Notes: generated by a model from the letters alone, not told the origin. DNA of 64,000 bases from a bacterium (GCA_015075175.1 JABTUV010000011.1:1-64000), one strand, 5' to 3'; counted from the stretch's first letter, positions 8,907 through 17,999 are shown. Translations and numbers: made by a program.

Positions 8907-9235
8907 AGGCTGGAAAACGCCTGGTTTTGATCCTGGTAGATGTCGAACACGTCGCCCAGGTGGGCGATGGCAAACACGTCCCGCACGGTGTTCTCAACCC
9001 CGCAGATGGCGAAGCGTCCGCCGCCGCGATTGGCCAGCTGCAATCCTTCCACCAGCGTCGCCAGGCCGGAACTGTCGATGTGCCGGACGTAGGTCAGGTC
9101 CACCAGCACCCGCCCCTCCTTGCGTTTGAAGCCCTCCAGAATGGCGGCTCTCATGCGCGGCGAGGTGGACAGGTCCACGTCGCCTTCCACTTCGATCACC
9201 GTGACATCTTTGTGGGTGCGGGTCGTAATCTCCAT
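8903..9235 (-). CDS. STAS-domain protein (MlaB or anti-sigma-antagonist-like)
   Basis: This 110-residue single STAS domain starts MEITTRTHKDVTVIEVEGDVD and has HIDSSGLATL, where the second serine of DSSG is the usual phosphorylation site of SpoIIAA-type proteins. Being first in an operon with mlaE, mlaF and mlaD, it is likely the MlaB-equivalent subunit that stabilises the ATPase, although the retained phosphorylatable serine leaves room for control by a kinase. The start is a clear ATG and the gene overlaps mlaE. Confidence 0.8.
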   Translation of the reverse strand: MEITTRTHKDVTVIEVEGDVDLSTSPRMRAAILEGFKRKEGRVLVDLTYVRHIDSSGLATLVEGLQLANRGGGRFAICGVENTVRDVFAIAHLGDVFDIYQDQNQAFSSL

Positions 9236-9406
9236 GTTGCTACCGCATACAGAAGAACGGGCGTCGCCGCCGGCGCGGGATAAGTGCTCGTCTTTTTAAC
9301 AGAATCCCGCGCCGGGAGCAAGGCGAAATCGGGTCGGGGGCGCGTTGGGGGGTGGAGAATCAGCGACGGCTCGCACAATGGGCCTTGGCAGGGTCGCGAA
9401 AGACAG

Positions 9407-9487
9407 AAAAACCGAGTCCTCAAGTAGCGGCCCGGCGAGCTGCGTGCAATGATGCGAGATGTAACTTCGGGCCGCGTATCGAGAGGA
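9407..9487 (-). repeat. dispersed element shared with 32411-32500
   Basis: Read on the minus strand this segment runs CTCTCGATACGCGGC, CGAAGTTACATCTCGCA and CCGCTACTTGAGGACTCGG, ending in a T-rich tail. The same blocks in the same order appear on the plus strand at 32411-32500. The two are diverged copies of one roughly 80-bp element in opposite orientation. Confidence 0.75.
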
Positions 9488-9550
9488 CGGCGTGAAGGCG
9501 GGCCGGCCGGTGCCAAGCCGCCGTGCCTCTCGATACGGCCGCAGACGGCC

Positions 9551-9790
9551 TACTCGAGGACACGGCTCACTTTACCGCATGATCGGGACCTACTCGAGGA
9601 CACGGCTCACTTTACCGCATGATCGGGACCTACTCGAGGACACACGGCTCACTTTACCGCGTGATCAGCCCACTGGAGGACACGGCTCACTTTACCGCAT
9701 GATCGGGGCTTACTCGAGGACACGGCTCACTTTACCGCGTGATCGGGGCCTACTGGAGGACACGGCTTGCACGCGCGCGTTCAGGTCATC
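9551..9790. repeat. 40-bp tandem repeat, about six units
   Basis: Units start at 9551, 9591, 9631, 9671, 9711 and 9751, an exact 40-bp period. Each carries TACTCGAGGACACGGCTCAC and then TTTACCGCATGATCGGG, with slight variants (TACTGGAGGA, CGCGTGATC). The units are contiguous with no unique spacers, so this is not a CRISPR array. Confidence 0.9.
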
Positions 9791-9978
9791 GGGGGAAGGA
9801 ACAGGCTCCGACTTTGAAGTGGGAGGCCGGAGGTAAGCAGGGTGTCCGCGCAAAATCGGCGACTGTCCCCTCGCCGTCCTCTCGCCATCGCCGCATAGAC
9901 AAGGTTGGGCGGACGGGGTATAACGTTGCGGCGCGCGGCGCCTGATTCTGGCTAGCGGGAGCATCCCCTTTGCGCGGC

Positions 9979-11112
9979 ATGTTCGCCCTCCTGTCGCTTT
10001 ACGCCATCCCCTTCATCGAGGCGCTGGTACTGGCGCTCCTGCTCACGCCCGTGACCATCTGGCTGGCGCCCAAAATCGGCTACCTGGACCATCCCGGCCA
10101 TCGCAAAGTGCACGACCGGCCCAAGCCGGTGCTGGGCGGACTGGGCATCTTCGCCGCCTTTCAAGCCGTCCTCCTGGGCAACCTGTGGTTGAGCGGACTG
10201 GTCGCCCGCCTCCCCTTTCCCGCCGATTCGTTTCTGGCCGAACTGATGGGCGAGGTGCGCGTCCACCAGGCCGGCATCTCCTTCATCCGCGGCCAACTGT
10301 CGGGATTCATCCTGGCGGGCTGGATGGTGTTTGCGCTCGGGCTGTTCGACGACAAGCGCGGCATGCATCCCCTCCTCAAGCTGAGCGGCCAACTCCTGGC
10401 CGGCGCCATCCTCTTCTACTTCGGCATCCGCATCGACTTCCTCTACGAAATCTCCCCCGCAATCTCCGCCGTGACGACCATGCTCTGGATCGCCATGGTC
10501 GCCAACGCGTTCAACTGGATCGACAACATGGACGGGCTGTGCGCCGGCATCGCCGCCATCGCCTGCCTCTTCTTCGCCATGGTCGCCCACCAGGTGGACG
10601 CGCAGGTGTTCATGGTGCTGGCGTTTCTCACCCTGGCCGGCGCCTGCACCGGATTTCTTTACTATAACAGCCATCCCAGCCGGCTCTTCATGGGCGACTC
10701 CGGCAGCATGTTCATCGGCTACAACGTGGCCGCGCTCTCCGTCCTGGCCAGCTACACCACCAGCCACACCGGCGACGGACTGGCGTTCTTCATCCCGCTG
10801 GTCATCCGGGCGATTCCGCTGTTCGACATGTGTACCGTCATCGCCATCCGGCTGAAACGCGGCAAGCCGATATATCTGGGCGACAAGAACCACATCTCGC
10901 ACCGGCTGGTGGACCTGGGACTGACGCATCGGCAGGCGGTGTCGATGATCTATCTCTTCACCATCTGCACGGGCATGGGGGCGCTGCTGCTGCATCGCCT
11001 CAACACCACGCTGCGCATCATCGCGCTGATCCAGGTGGCGGTGATCTTTCTAGTGATTCTGCTTCTTGAGCGGGTACCGCCGCGGGGCCGCAACGGTGCC
11101 GTAGGCCCATGA
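9979..11112 (+). CDS. WecA/MraY-family polyprenyl-phosphate sugar-1-phosphate transferase
   Basis: The protein has about 377 residues and some ten membrane helices. PNPT-family motifs are present: GYLDHPGHRKVHDRPKPVLGG, the acidic LGLFDDKRGMHP, NAFNWIDNMDGLCAG, and MGDSGSMFIGY. It should transfer a sugar 1-phosphate (typically GlcNAc-1-P) from a UDP-sugar to undecaprenyl phosphate on the cytoplasmic face, starting a surface polysaccharide. I prefer ATG 9979; an in-frame TTG at 9970 is the other option. The gene overlaps the next one by 4 bp (ATGA), so they are co-translated. Confidence 0.88.
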   Translation: MFALLSLYAIPFIEALVLALLLTPVTIWLAPKIGYLDHPGHRKVHDRPKPVLGGLGIFAAFQAVLLGNLWLSGLVARLPFPADSFLAELMGEVRVHQAGISFIRGQLSGFILAGWMVFALGLFDDKRGMHPLLKLSGQLLAGAILFYFGIRIDFLYEISPAISAVTTMLWIAMVANAFNWIDNMDGLCAGIAAIACLFFAMVAHQVDAQVFMVLAFLTLAGACTGFLYYNSHPSRLFMGDSGSMFIGYNVAALSVLASYTTSHTGDGLAFFIPLVIRAIPLFDMCTVIAIRLKRGKPIYLGDKNHISHRLVDLGLTHRQAVSMIYLFTICTGMGALLLHRLNTTLRIIALIQVAVIFLVILLLERVPPRGRNGAVGP

Positions 11113-13057
11113 CGGCCGCGGGGACGGATGCGTCCGAACGGCCGTCGCCGTTGACCTGGGTACTGCTGTTGTGCCTGCTCTTACCCGCGGCGGGCGCATT
11201 CCTGCCCCTGTTGGGCTTGCCCCTGGGGATGGAAGAGCTCCTGCCGGCCAGCTGTTTCCTCTTGGTACTGGCGATGCTCCTATGCGGCGCAGCACGCTGC
11301 GCAACTACGAGTGCTGCGCCGGCGGCGATCTTTCTCCTGCTCCATATCTCTTATGGGAAAGCGCGGCGATGCTGCGCGCCGGAAGGCGCGGCGGGACGGC
11401 CAAGGTCGCCGGCATCCTCCTGGCGGCGGGGCTGGCACAGGTCGCTTCGCAGCCGGCCGCGCGGCAGGCGCTGCGACACCATCTTCCGGCCGCGCTCGCG
11501 CTGGTCGTCTCCGCCGTCGCCGTGTACGGGCTGGTTCGCCACTTCGCCAGCCAGGACGCCGCGCGCGCCACCATCGAAGCGCAAAACCTGGTTCCCGAGA
11601 TGCGCCGCCGCATGCTCCACGCCCTCCAACAGCATCGTCTCTCCGTCCTCTTCGGCAACTCCAACCAACTGGCGGCGTTGTTCGTCCTGTCGCTGCCGTT
11701 TTTCGTCGTCCTGGTCCGTCGCGCGCGCGCCGCAGGGCGGGCGGGCTGGACGCTTTTGGCGATCGTCGTGCTGGCGGCCCTCTTGTGTACCAAGTCGCGC
11801 GGCGGCCTCTTGGCGGCGGGCGCGACCGCCGTACTGCTCGCTTGGCGCGGCGATTTCGGATTCCGGCTGTCGCGCGGGTCGAAATCAGGCTTCGCCGTCA
11901 TCGTGCTCATCCTTCTGTGCACGGTAGTCGCCCTGGGCGGCAAGCGGCTGCGGGACGTGGAGACCATCCGCGCGCGGGGAGAGTACTGGCAGGCGGCGGC
12001 GCAAATGATCGCGGCGCGGCCGCTGGTCGGCCACGGCATCGAGGGCTATCGCTTCCATTTTCCCGCCTATCGCGTTCCCGGCGGAGTCGAGGCGCGGCAA
12101 CCGCACAACTGGCCGCTGGAGGCCGCCGTCGAGGGCGGCGTTTTGCCCGCGCTCTGGAGCTTCGCCCTGCTCCTCTGGCTGGCCTGCCTGGCCCTGCGAA
12201 ACTGTGGCGACCCTGTGATGGCTGCCTGCCGGATCGCCGCCGCCGTGTTCGCGCTGCAATGCTTGTGGGACTTTCACAACAACGTGACGTGGCTCTTGGC
12301 GCTGTTTGCGGCGCTCTGGGCGCTGGCGGAGCCGCCGGGCCGGCTGTCGCGCAGAACCACATGGGGGCTGGCCGTCCTCACGATCGCGTGCAGCGCGGCC
12401 TTGGGCGCGGGCGCGGCCGGCTGGGTCGGACCGGCGCGCGCCTGGGTCCTGGCCGTCGCGCTGGTGTTGGTGGTTGCGGGAATGCTCGTCGGGCGGCGCG
12501 TGGGCTGGATGGTCGCCGCCGGCGCGCTCTTCATCTTCGCCTGGAGCGTGGTCTACCAGGGGTCGCTGTCGAAAGTGGATGAAGACCACGGCGTGGCGGC
12601 GTGGCGGGGGGGCGATGCAACCACCGCGCGGGTGCTGTTGGGGCGCGCTGCCGTGCGCCAGCCCTGGCGACCCGGCCCCTGGGCCGCGCACGGGGTGCTC
12701 TTGCATCGCATGGGAGACGATGCCCTGGCCGAGCGTATGCTCAGGACCGCTATCGCGCTTTCGCCCAGCACGCCGCATCAGCACGCCTCGCTGGCCGAAG
12801 TGTATCGCTCCAGCGGGCGCGCGGAAGCGGCCTTTCGTGAGGCCCGGCTGGCGGCGTCGCTGCATCCGGCGCGCGCGGAGTATCGGGAACTCTTGTCCAA
12901 GATTCTCTCCGAGCTCGGGCAGAGCCGGGAGGCGGCGCGGCAGGCGGAATGGGCGCGGCGGCTGGACGTTTTGCCGGACGGGGGCTGGCTGGCGCCGGAG
13001 CTGCCCCGCGGCGCGGCCCTGCGCGAGACCCTTCCCCCGCCGGAGCCGGCCTCGTGA
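11109..13057 (+). CDS. O-antigen ligase/Wzy-like membrane protein with TPR tail, frame disrupted
   Basis: The start at 11109 (overlapping the upstream stop) encodes two hydrophobic helices, LTWVLLLCLLLPAAGAFLPL and SCFLLVLAMLLC. Beyond about 11285 the convincing protein continues in another frame (GTAKVAGILLAAG onward). It has many membrane helices, the ligase-type RPLVGHGIEGYRFHFP loop and VEARQPHNWPLE, then a C-terminal TPR region (about 12580-13000: AWRGGDATTARVLLGRAAV, ALSPSTPHQHASLAEVYRSSG). The switch coincides with a REP-type insertion at 11285-11325 in a transmembrane region. The protein would polymerise or ligate polysaccharide in the periplasm, fitting its WecA-type and PseG-like neighbours. 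Insertion damage or an indel error could explain the break. Confidence 0.7.
11285..11325 (-). repeat. second-family REP element inside the ligase gene
   Basis: On the minus strand this reads GTAG then TT and the hairpin GCGCAGC/GCTGCGC with a 2-nt loop, identical to the element at 28353-28375. A second half-copy (GTGCTGCGCCGG) follows in the opposite orientation up to 11325. The reading frame of the surrounding gene changes at this point. Confidence 0.8.
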
Positions 13058-14058
13058 AGATCGAGATCCGCGTGGACGGCGGTCCGGCCGTGGGCATGGG
13101 CCACGTGGTGCGATGCGTCGCCTTGGCGCGCGCCCTCGGCCCGGACTGCCGCTTCATGATGCGTTACAGCCTGCCCGCCGTGCGCTACGCACGCGAAGCG
13201 GGCCTGCCCGTGTTGCTCCTGCCCGACGAGGACGCCAATCCCGCCGCCGCGCAATGGGCCGCCGCCGCCGGCGCCGAGCTCCTCATCGTGGACCTCTTCG
13301 ACGTGCCGCGCTCCGAACGCGAGCTTCTCGCCTCCGTCGGATGCCCCACCGTCACTCTCGCCGATCTGGGTTATGACGATCTCCCGGGCGACCTGCTCTT
13401 CAACGGCTTCATCGGCTTCGGCAAGCACGAAGAGAGGCCGACCCGTTTCGGCGGCATGGCGTATCTGGGAACGGACTTCAAGCTGGTGCGAGCACCGCCG
13501 CGACAGGATGATAAGGCGATTCCTGCGCTGGCGCAGCGCATTCTCGTCACCGCGGGCGGCGGCGACGCCACCGGCATGACGGCTCTCTCTCTGGCCGCGC
13601 TGGCGCAACTGGACCTTCCCCTCAGCGTGGTCGTCCTGGAGGGGCCGGCGATGGACGTGGAAAGCGACGTCTACCGGGCCTCGCTGGCGGACTTTCCGCA
13701 TCCGATCGAGCGGCGGCGTGCGGGCGATCCGTTCGCGCCTGCGGCGGCCGCCGATCTTGCCATTTCCGCGGGCGGTGATACAGTGTATGAGCTGGCGGTG
13801 CTGGGCGCGCCGACGCTGATTCTCTGTCACGTGGACCACCAGTTGCAGACGGCGGCGGCGTTCGCGGCGGAGGGCGCGGCGGAAAACCTGGGGCTGGTGC
13901 GCGAGTGCACACCCGAGCAACTGGCCGCCGCGGTCGAGGCGCTGGCGCGCGATCCCGACCGGCGCGCCGCCTTCTCGCACCGCGCGCGCCGGTTGGTCGA
14001 CGGCGGCGGATTGGCACGCACCGTCCAGACCATTCGCCGCCTCTGTTCATCCCCATAG
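13054..14058 (+). CDS. PseG-like nucleotide-sugar hydrolase (glycosyltransferase fold)
   Basis: The 334-residue protein opens KIEIRVDGGPAVGMGHVVRC, the signature of PseG, which removes UDP from UDP-2,4-diacetamido-2,4,6-trideoxy-altrose in pseudaminic acid synthesis. The C-terminal half has SAGGDTVYELAVLGAPTLIL, the sugar-nucleotide binding region. The GTG at 13054 overlaps the previous stop by 4 bp. No other pseudaminic acid gene (PseB, C, H, I, F) is in the window, so the substrate could be another UDP- or CMP-activated sugar; the family call is firmer than the pathway. Confidence 0.75.
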   Translation: MKIEIRVDGGPAVGMGHVVRCVALARALGPDCRFMMRYSLPAVRYAREAGLPVLLLPDEDANPAAAQWAAAAGAELLIVDLFDVPRSERELLASVGCPTVTLADLGYDDLPGDLLFNGFIGFGKHEERPTRFGGMAYLGTDFKLVRAPPRQDDKAIPALAQRILVTAGGGDATGMTALSLAALAQLDLPLSVVVLEGPAMDVESDVYRASLADFPHPIERRRAGDPFAPAAAADLAISAGGDTVYELAVLGAPTLILCHVDHQLQTAAAFAAEGAAENLGLVRECTPEQLAAAVEALARDPDRRAAFSHRARRLVDGGGLARTVQTIRRLCSSP

Positions 14059-14075
14059 GTTCCCGGGAGGCCAAA

Positions 14076-15032
14076 ATGAGTTCCACCCACACGCGCAGAC
14101 GGTTCCTCGGCAGCACTCTGGTGGGCGCGGCGGCGCTGGCCGCCTCCTCTCGCGTCTTCAGCGCCGAAGAGAAGCGTAAGCGCCGCTACGACATCGGCGT
14201 CGCCGGCATCTCCTTCAGCCAGATGGTCGGCGGCGACTTCAAGAAGCTCCTAGGGATCTTCCCTGTCATCCGCGAAGAGCTCGAGTTGTCGTTTTTTGAT
14301 CTCACCACGGCCATCATGACGCCGCCCAGTCTGGCCATGGTCGGTCAGTTGCAGGCGGCGTCCCAAAAGAGCGGCGTGGCCGTGCGCAACATCCTCGTAG
14401 GCGGCGAAGGGAACCTGGGGGCGAAGGAAAAGGCCGAGCGCGAGCGAGCCGTGCGCTACCATCGCAAGTGGATCGACGTGGCCGCCGACCTGGGCGCATC
14501 CGCCATCCGCTGCAACTGGGGCGGTGAGGAGCGCGGGATGCTCGGCAAGCCCGAGGTGGAACGCGACTTTGTGGTCCGCTCGGGCGACGCCTTTCGTGCT
14601 CTCATCGACTACGGCAAGGCGCAGAAGATCGACATCATGGTGGAAAACCACGGCGGCGCCTCCTCGCAGCCGCGCCTGGTCGTCGCGCTGATGAAGGAAG
14701 TCAATGACAGACACTTCGGCACGCTGCCGGATTTCGGCAACTTCCCGCCCGAAATCGACCGCTACGAGGGCATCGACGCGATGATGCCGTGGGCCAAGAC
14801 CATCTCGGCCAAGTGCTATGACTTCGGCCCGGATGGAAACGAGTTGACCATCGACTTTGCGCGCATGATGGAGATCGTCTGCGACAAGCACGGATATTCG
14901 GGCTACGTGCACATCGAGTACGAGGGGCCGCGCTACGCGGCCGAGCGGGGGGTGGCGCCGCTGGACAAGCTGGAGGGGGTGCGCGCCGCCAAGCGCCTCC
15001 TGGAACGCCTGCGCGAGGTGGAAGGGGCCTGA
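14076..15032 (+). CDS. Tat-exported TIM-barrel sugar isomerase/epimerase-like protein
   Basis: The 318-residue protein begins with a Tat signal (TRRRFLGSTLVGAAALAASS). The rest matches the xylose-isomerase-like TIM-barrel family, with VENHGGASSQP, LPDFGNFPPEIDRYEGID, KCYDFGPDG and GYVHIEYEGP supplying likely metal ligands (Glu, Asp, His, Glu). Such proteins are common in lineages that degrade complex glycans; their reactions are mostly unknown. GGGAGG sits 8 bp before the ATG. It is followed by the permease gene after only 6 bp. Confidence 0.8.
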   Translation: MSSTHTRRRFLGSTLVGAAALAASSRVFSAEEKRKRRYDIGVAGISFSQMVGGDFKKLLGIFPVIREELELSFFDLTTAIMTPPSLAMVGQLQAASQKSGVAVRNILVGGEGNLGAKEKAERERAVRYHRKWIDVAADLGASAIRCNWGGEERGMLGKPEVERDFVVRSGDAFRALIDYGKAQKIDIMVENHGGASSQPRLVVALMKEVNDRHFGTLPDFGNFPPEIDRYEGIDAMMPWAKTISAKCYDFGPDGNELTIDFARMMEIVCDKHGYSGYVHIEYEGPRYAAERGVAPLDKLEGVRAAKRLLERLREVEGA

Positions 15033-15038
15033 CCCATC

Positions 15039-15998
15039 GTGAGGAGCCTCGCCCGCCTTCTCAGGAGCAAGGAAGCCTTCGTCTTTCTGCTTTTCTCCGG
15101 CATCGTGGCGGCCGTCACCATCATTTGCGCCGTCCGCGGCAGCGCTCCGTTCCTGAACAAGCTCAACCTGCAGCAGATGGCCCGCGACACCAGCTTTCTG
15201 GGCATTTTGGCGATGGGCGAGACCTTCGTCATCATCGCCGCCGGCATCGATCTTTCGGTCGGCTCGATGGTCAGCTTTTCCTGCGTGGCGCTGGCGTGGA
15301 TGTACGCCGCGGGCGTGCCGCTGTGGGCCGGATCGCTGGTGGTGCTGGCGATGGCGGCGGTGATCGGACTGTATCACGGTTTTCTCGTGGCCCGCGTGCG
15401 GGTTTCGGCGTTCATCGTCACGCTGGGGACCATGGGCATCGCCATGGGGGTGGCGCGCGTGATCACCAACGAGGTCCCCATCTCGGGCATTCCCGCCGGT
15501 TTCAAGTGGTTGGCCAACGGCCTGGTGTGGGGCGTGCCGGTCCCCTTCTTTCTCTTATTGGGTATTTTGGCGGTCGCGGCGTTTTTCGCCCACTTTACCG
15601 TGTACGGGCGGTATCTCTACAGCCTGGGGGGCAATCGCGAGGCGACGCGGCTTTCGGGCGTGAACGTGCGCTGGGTCGAGACCAGCGCCTACGTAGCAGG
15701 CACGATTCTGGCCGCTTTGACGGGTCTATTGTACGCGGCTCTGACCGGACAGGGGGATCCCAAGTCGGGAGAACTCCTGGAGCTGGAGGCGATTACCGCG
15801 GCGGTCGTGGGGGGATGCAGCCTTTCCGGCGGTGTCGGCAGCGTGCTGGGCGCGGTGCTGGGCGCGGCGACCATCGTGGCCTTGCAGAAGGGACTGCTCT
15901 TTCTCGGAGTACCCACGACGGCGCACAAGATCGTGATCGGGGGCGTCCTCGTCGTAGCGGTCGCCATCGACACCTGGCGACAAGAAAGACGCCGGTAG
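15039..15998 (+). CDS. ribose-type (RbsC/XylH-like) ABC transporter permease
   Basis: The 319-residue protein has about eight to ten helices with the carbohydrate-permease core GETFVIIAAGIDLSVGSMVS, FIVTLGTMGIAMGVARVI, SLGGNREATRLSGV and ITAAVVGGCSLSGGVGSVLG. It is the membrane subunit of a CUT2-type sugar importer. The ATPase and binding protein are absent from this window, so it is an orphan here. The start is GTG 15039. Its TAG stop is embedded in GTAGGGTGC, which matches the first nine bases of the RAYT-linked REP family, followed by different repeats. Confidence 0.85.
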   Translation: MRSLARLLRSKEAFVFLLFSGIVAAVTIICAVRGSAPFLNKLNLQQMARDTSFLGILAMGETFVIIAAGIDLSVGSMVSFSCVALAWMYAAGVPLWAGSLVVLAMAAVIGLYHGFLVARVRVSAFIVTLGTMGIAMGVARVITNEVPISGIPAGFKWLANGLVWGVPVPFFLLLGILAVAAFFAHFTVYGRYLYSLGGNREATRLSGVNVRWVETSAYVAGTILAALTGLLYAALTGQGDPKSGELLELEAITAAVVGGCSLSGGVGSVLGAVLGAATIVALQKGLLFLGVPTTAHKIVIGGVLVVAVAIDTWRQERRR

Positions 15999-16002
15999 GG
16001 TG

Positions 16003-16178
16003 CTTCTTTACCTCTCCCAGGGGGAGAGGTCGGCGCGAAGCGCGCATCTTCACCTCTCCCACGGGGAGAGGTCGGCGCGAAGCGCCGGGTGAGGGAAACT
16101 CTATCGCGCCCTCTCGACTGCAACCCTCCCCAGGGAGGGACTTCACCCTCCCAAGGGAGAGGGCTGCACCTCCCGGGG
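16003..16178. repeat. CTCTCCC/GGGAGAG palindromic repeat cluster
   Basis: Several short palindromes of the type CCTCTCCCACGGGGAGAGG, each followed by TCGGCGCGAAGCG, occur in tandem, then variants such as CCTCCCAAGGGAGAGG. They lie between the permease and the remnant cation-efflux gene. No gene is supported in them. Confidence 0.75.
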
Positions 16179-17100
16179 AGAGGCGTTTGCGGGCGGCGTC
16201 GTCGCTTCCGGCTCGATGTGGATCAACACATCCTGAACTTGCGGCAGCACGGCGCGGATGGCATCCTTCACGCGATGCGCTACCTCGTGGCCTTCCCGCA
16301 CCGTCATGGTCTCCCTTGAGCTTCCACGTGCAGATCGACAAAATACTCGAAACCCATCTTGCGGATGCTGCAGGCCTCGACGTGAAGGACGCCGGACACG
16401 TCGGCGGCCAGGCGGCGCACGCTGGCCTCCAGCTGGGGATCGGCGCGGCATCCATCACCTCGTCAAGCGCCGGCTGCGCAGCCGCCAGCCGTTGAAGGCG
16501 ATCAGGGTGCAGGCGAAGAGCGCCGCCCAACCGTCCGCCGCCTCGTAGCCGGCCCTCCGATCACGGCGATGGAAATCCCGATGAACGCCGCCGCCGAAGT
16601 GATGGCGTCGCTCCTGTGATGCCAGGCGTCGGTCGTCACGGCGGTACTGCCCAGCTCCCTCCCCACGCGCTTCATGCCGCGATAAAGGGTTTCTTAACGG
16701 CAATCACCAACACGAGGACCAGCAGGGTAAAGGGCGCGGGGGCGTCGGCGTGGTAGACGATCTTGTGCACGCTCTGGATGGCGAGGAAGATGGCCGCGCC
16801 GATCAGGCCCAGCGAGACCACGATGGCGGCCAGCGGCTCGGCCTTGCCGTGGCCGTAGGGATGGCCGGCGTCGGGAGGCCGGGTCGCCACCCGCAGTCCG
16901 GACAGAACCACGATGGAGCTGAACACGTCCAGGGTGGATTCCATGGCGTCGGCGATCAGGGCGTAGGAGTGGCCGAGGACGCCGGCGGCGCCCTTCACGA
17001 GGGCCAGCAGCAGATTGACCGCGATGCCGACCAGCGTGGCGCGCTGCGCGCGCAGGCCGGGATGCCGCGGGCGGGAGGAGAGGACTCGTTCACAAGGCAA
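16143..17100 (-). pseudogene. cation diffusion facilitator (CDF) efflux protein, multiply frameshifted
   Basis: An intact N-terminal part (17100 to 16672) shows the CDF fold: NLLLALVKGAAGVLGHSYAL, IADAMESTLDVFSS with the metal-binding Asp, and GHPYGHGKAEPLAAI. Downstream pieces of the same family lie in other frames: AGYEAADGWAALFACTLIAF, ALDEVMDAAP, and the cytoplasmic domain TMTVREGHEVAHRVKDAI to DVLIHIEPE. At least four frame changes are needed to join them. CDF proteins export divalent metals such as Zn, Co or Fe. This many changes suggests a decayed gene, though a locally poor assembly is possible. Confidence 0.8.
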
Positions 17101-17304
17101 TCACTCGCGTGAGAGTCCTGAGTACGGCTCAGGCGGCGATTATCCTAGCTCTTGACGCGGGGTGATGCCAGAGGATTTTCGAGACCGGCGCCGCCGTACC
17201 GCCGGCAGCTCCGGCGGCAGGCGCACCCTTTTGAGTACAAAAGGGTGGCACCCGGCTGAAGCCACGAGCACCCGTTTGATACTGGCTACGAAAGGGGGCG
17301 GCGC

Positions 17305-17363
17305 GGCGCAGCACCCCTCGATACTACCTCCGGCCTACTCGGGACCAGGCGCTGCGCAACTAC
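17305..17363 (-). repeat. second-family REP element, long form
   Basis: On the minus strand it runs from GTAG through TTGCGCAGCGCCTGG, a CGAGTAGGCC segment and ATCGAGGGG to GTGCTGCGCC. Long copies are also at 22463-22521, 32121-32192 and 52780-52837. It overlaps the 3' end of the cupin gene. Confidence 0.85.
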
Positions 17364-17721
17364 GCGTCGCGATGCACCGTGTCGGGGAAAACGCCGGCAG
17401 GCAGATGGCGACGTACTCCGTCTCGCCCTCGGGCGTACTGTATTGCACCCACTCCCCAGCCTTGGCGACCACCGCCTCACCTTCGCGCACGATCAATCTG
17501 CCCTCACGATGGCAGACGTAGAGCGCGCCGGAGAGCACCAGCGTAAACTCGTCGAACCCGGCGTCTGGCCCGGCTCCGACCCAGAAACTGCGAAGAATTC
17601 GCATGCGCGCGACCGAAAGCCGCGCCTCGCCGCTGTTCTTGCGGCCGATGTACTCCTCGATCACTTTCGGCTTCGTGCCGACGCCCGGGATGCGCGCGGG
17701 AGCGGGGATGTGAATGGGCAT
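17335..17721 (-). CDS. small cupin-domain protein
   Basis: The 128-residue protein is one cupin barrel: residues ~60-110 contain GFDEFTLVLSGALYVCHR, EGEAVVAKAGEWVQYSTPEG and TEYVAICLPAFSP. Its ligand and reaction are unknown; small EutQ-like cupins of this type often bind metals or sugars. The last dozen residues are coded by a REP element and differ from the family ending. One extra base in the CCCC run near 17393 would instead give SPDTVHRDA and a stop at the TAG of the REP's GTAG, so a 1-bp deletion seems to have altered the C-terminus. Confidence 0.72.
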   Translation of the reverse strand: MPIHIPAPARIPGVGTKPKVIEEYIGRKNSGEARLSVARMRILRSFWVGAGPDAGFDEFTLVLSGALYVCHREGRLIVREGEAVVAKAGEWVQYSTPEGETEYVAICLPAFSPTRCIATRSCAAPGPE

Positions 17722-17777
17722 GTGGACCTCTCTGGAATTGACTCAGCAGCAAAAGTGGCGTGGCTCCCGCCGCCCGA

Positions 17778-17999
17778 TCATGCTTCAAACTCACTTCGCG
17801 GAACGCCGGACTGCCGAATGATGGACTGGAGGGTGCCGATGCGCAGTTCCGGGTGGTCTGGAACAGGCACTGTAACCGTGCCTCCGGGCAGCGACTTCTG
17901 TACCACAACGTGGCTTCCCCGCCGTCGTACCACCAGAAAACCGTGCCTTTCGAGAATCGCGCAGACATCCGCTCCGGAGAGAACTCTGAGCTTACCCAA
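17778..17999 (-). CDS. hicA: HicA-type mRNA interferase toxin
   Basis: The 73-residue protein shows the HicA dsRBD-like fold: VLSGADVCAILERHGFLVVR, then RRGSHVVVQK with the catalytic histidine, and TVTVPVPDHPELRIGTLQSI. It should cut mRNA unless bound by HicB. The best start is TTG 17999, inside the last codons of hicB; ATG 18023 would add eight residues and deepen the overlap. The antitoxin-first gene order with overlapping ends is usual for hicBA variants. Confidence 0.85.
   Translation of the reverse strand: MGKLRVLSGADVCAILERHGFLVVRRRGSHVVVQKSLPGGTVTVPVPDHPELRIGTLQSIIRQSGVPRSEFEA

Larger units (their letters stand above)
9236..9978. other. 743-bp intergenic block made largely of repeats
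   Basis: No gene is supported between the STAS gene and the WecA-type gene. The block holds a dispersed element at 9407-9487, an inverted pair at 9475-9486 and 9526-9537 (CGTATCGAGAGG and its complement), and a 40-bp tandem array from 9551. Open frames across the array only translate the repeat. Confidence 0.75.

Noticed and set aside
9551-9790. CRISPR-like regular repeat
   Set aside because: The 40-bp units are contiguous with no variable spacers, and no cas gene is nearby.
11109-11927. Two separate overlapping genes at the ligase locus
   Set aside because: The first frame loses membrane-protein character after about 11350 and the second frame has none before about 11390; together they make one family-like protein.
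17504-17968. Separate small gene between cupin and hicA
   Set aside because: It is an out-of-frame reading of hicA and the cupin; no family motif.
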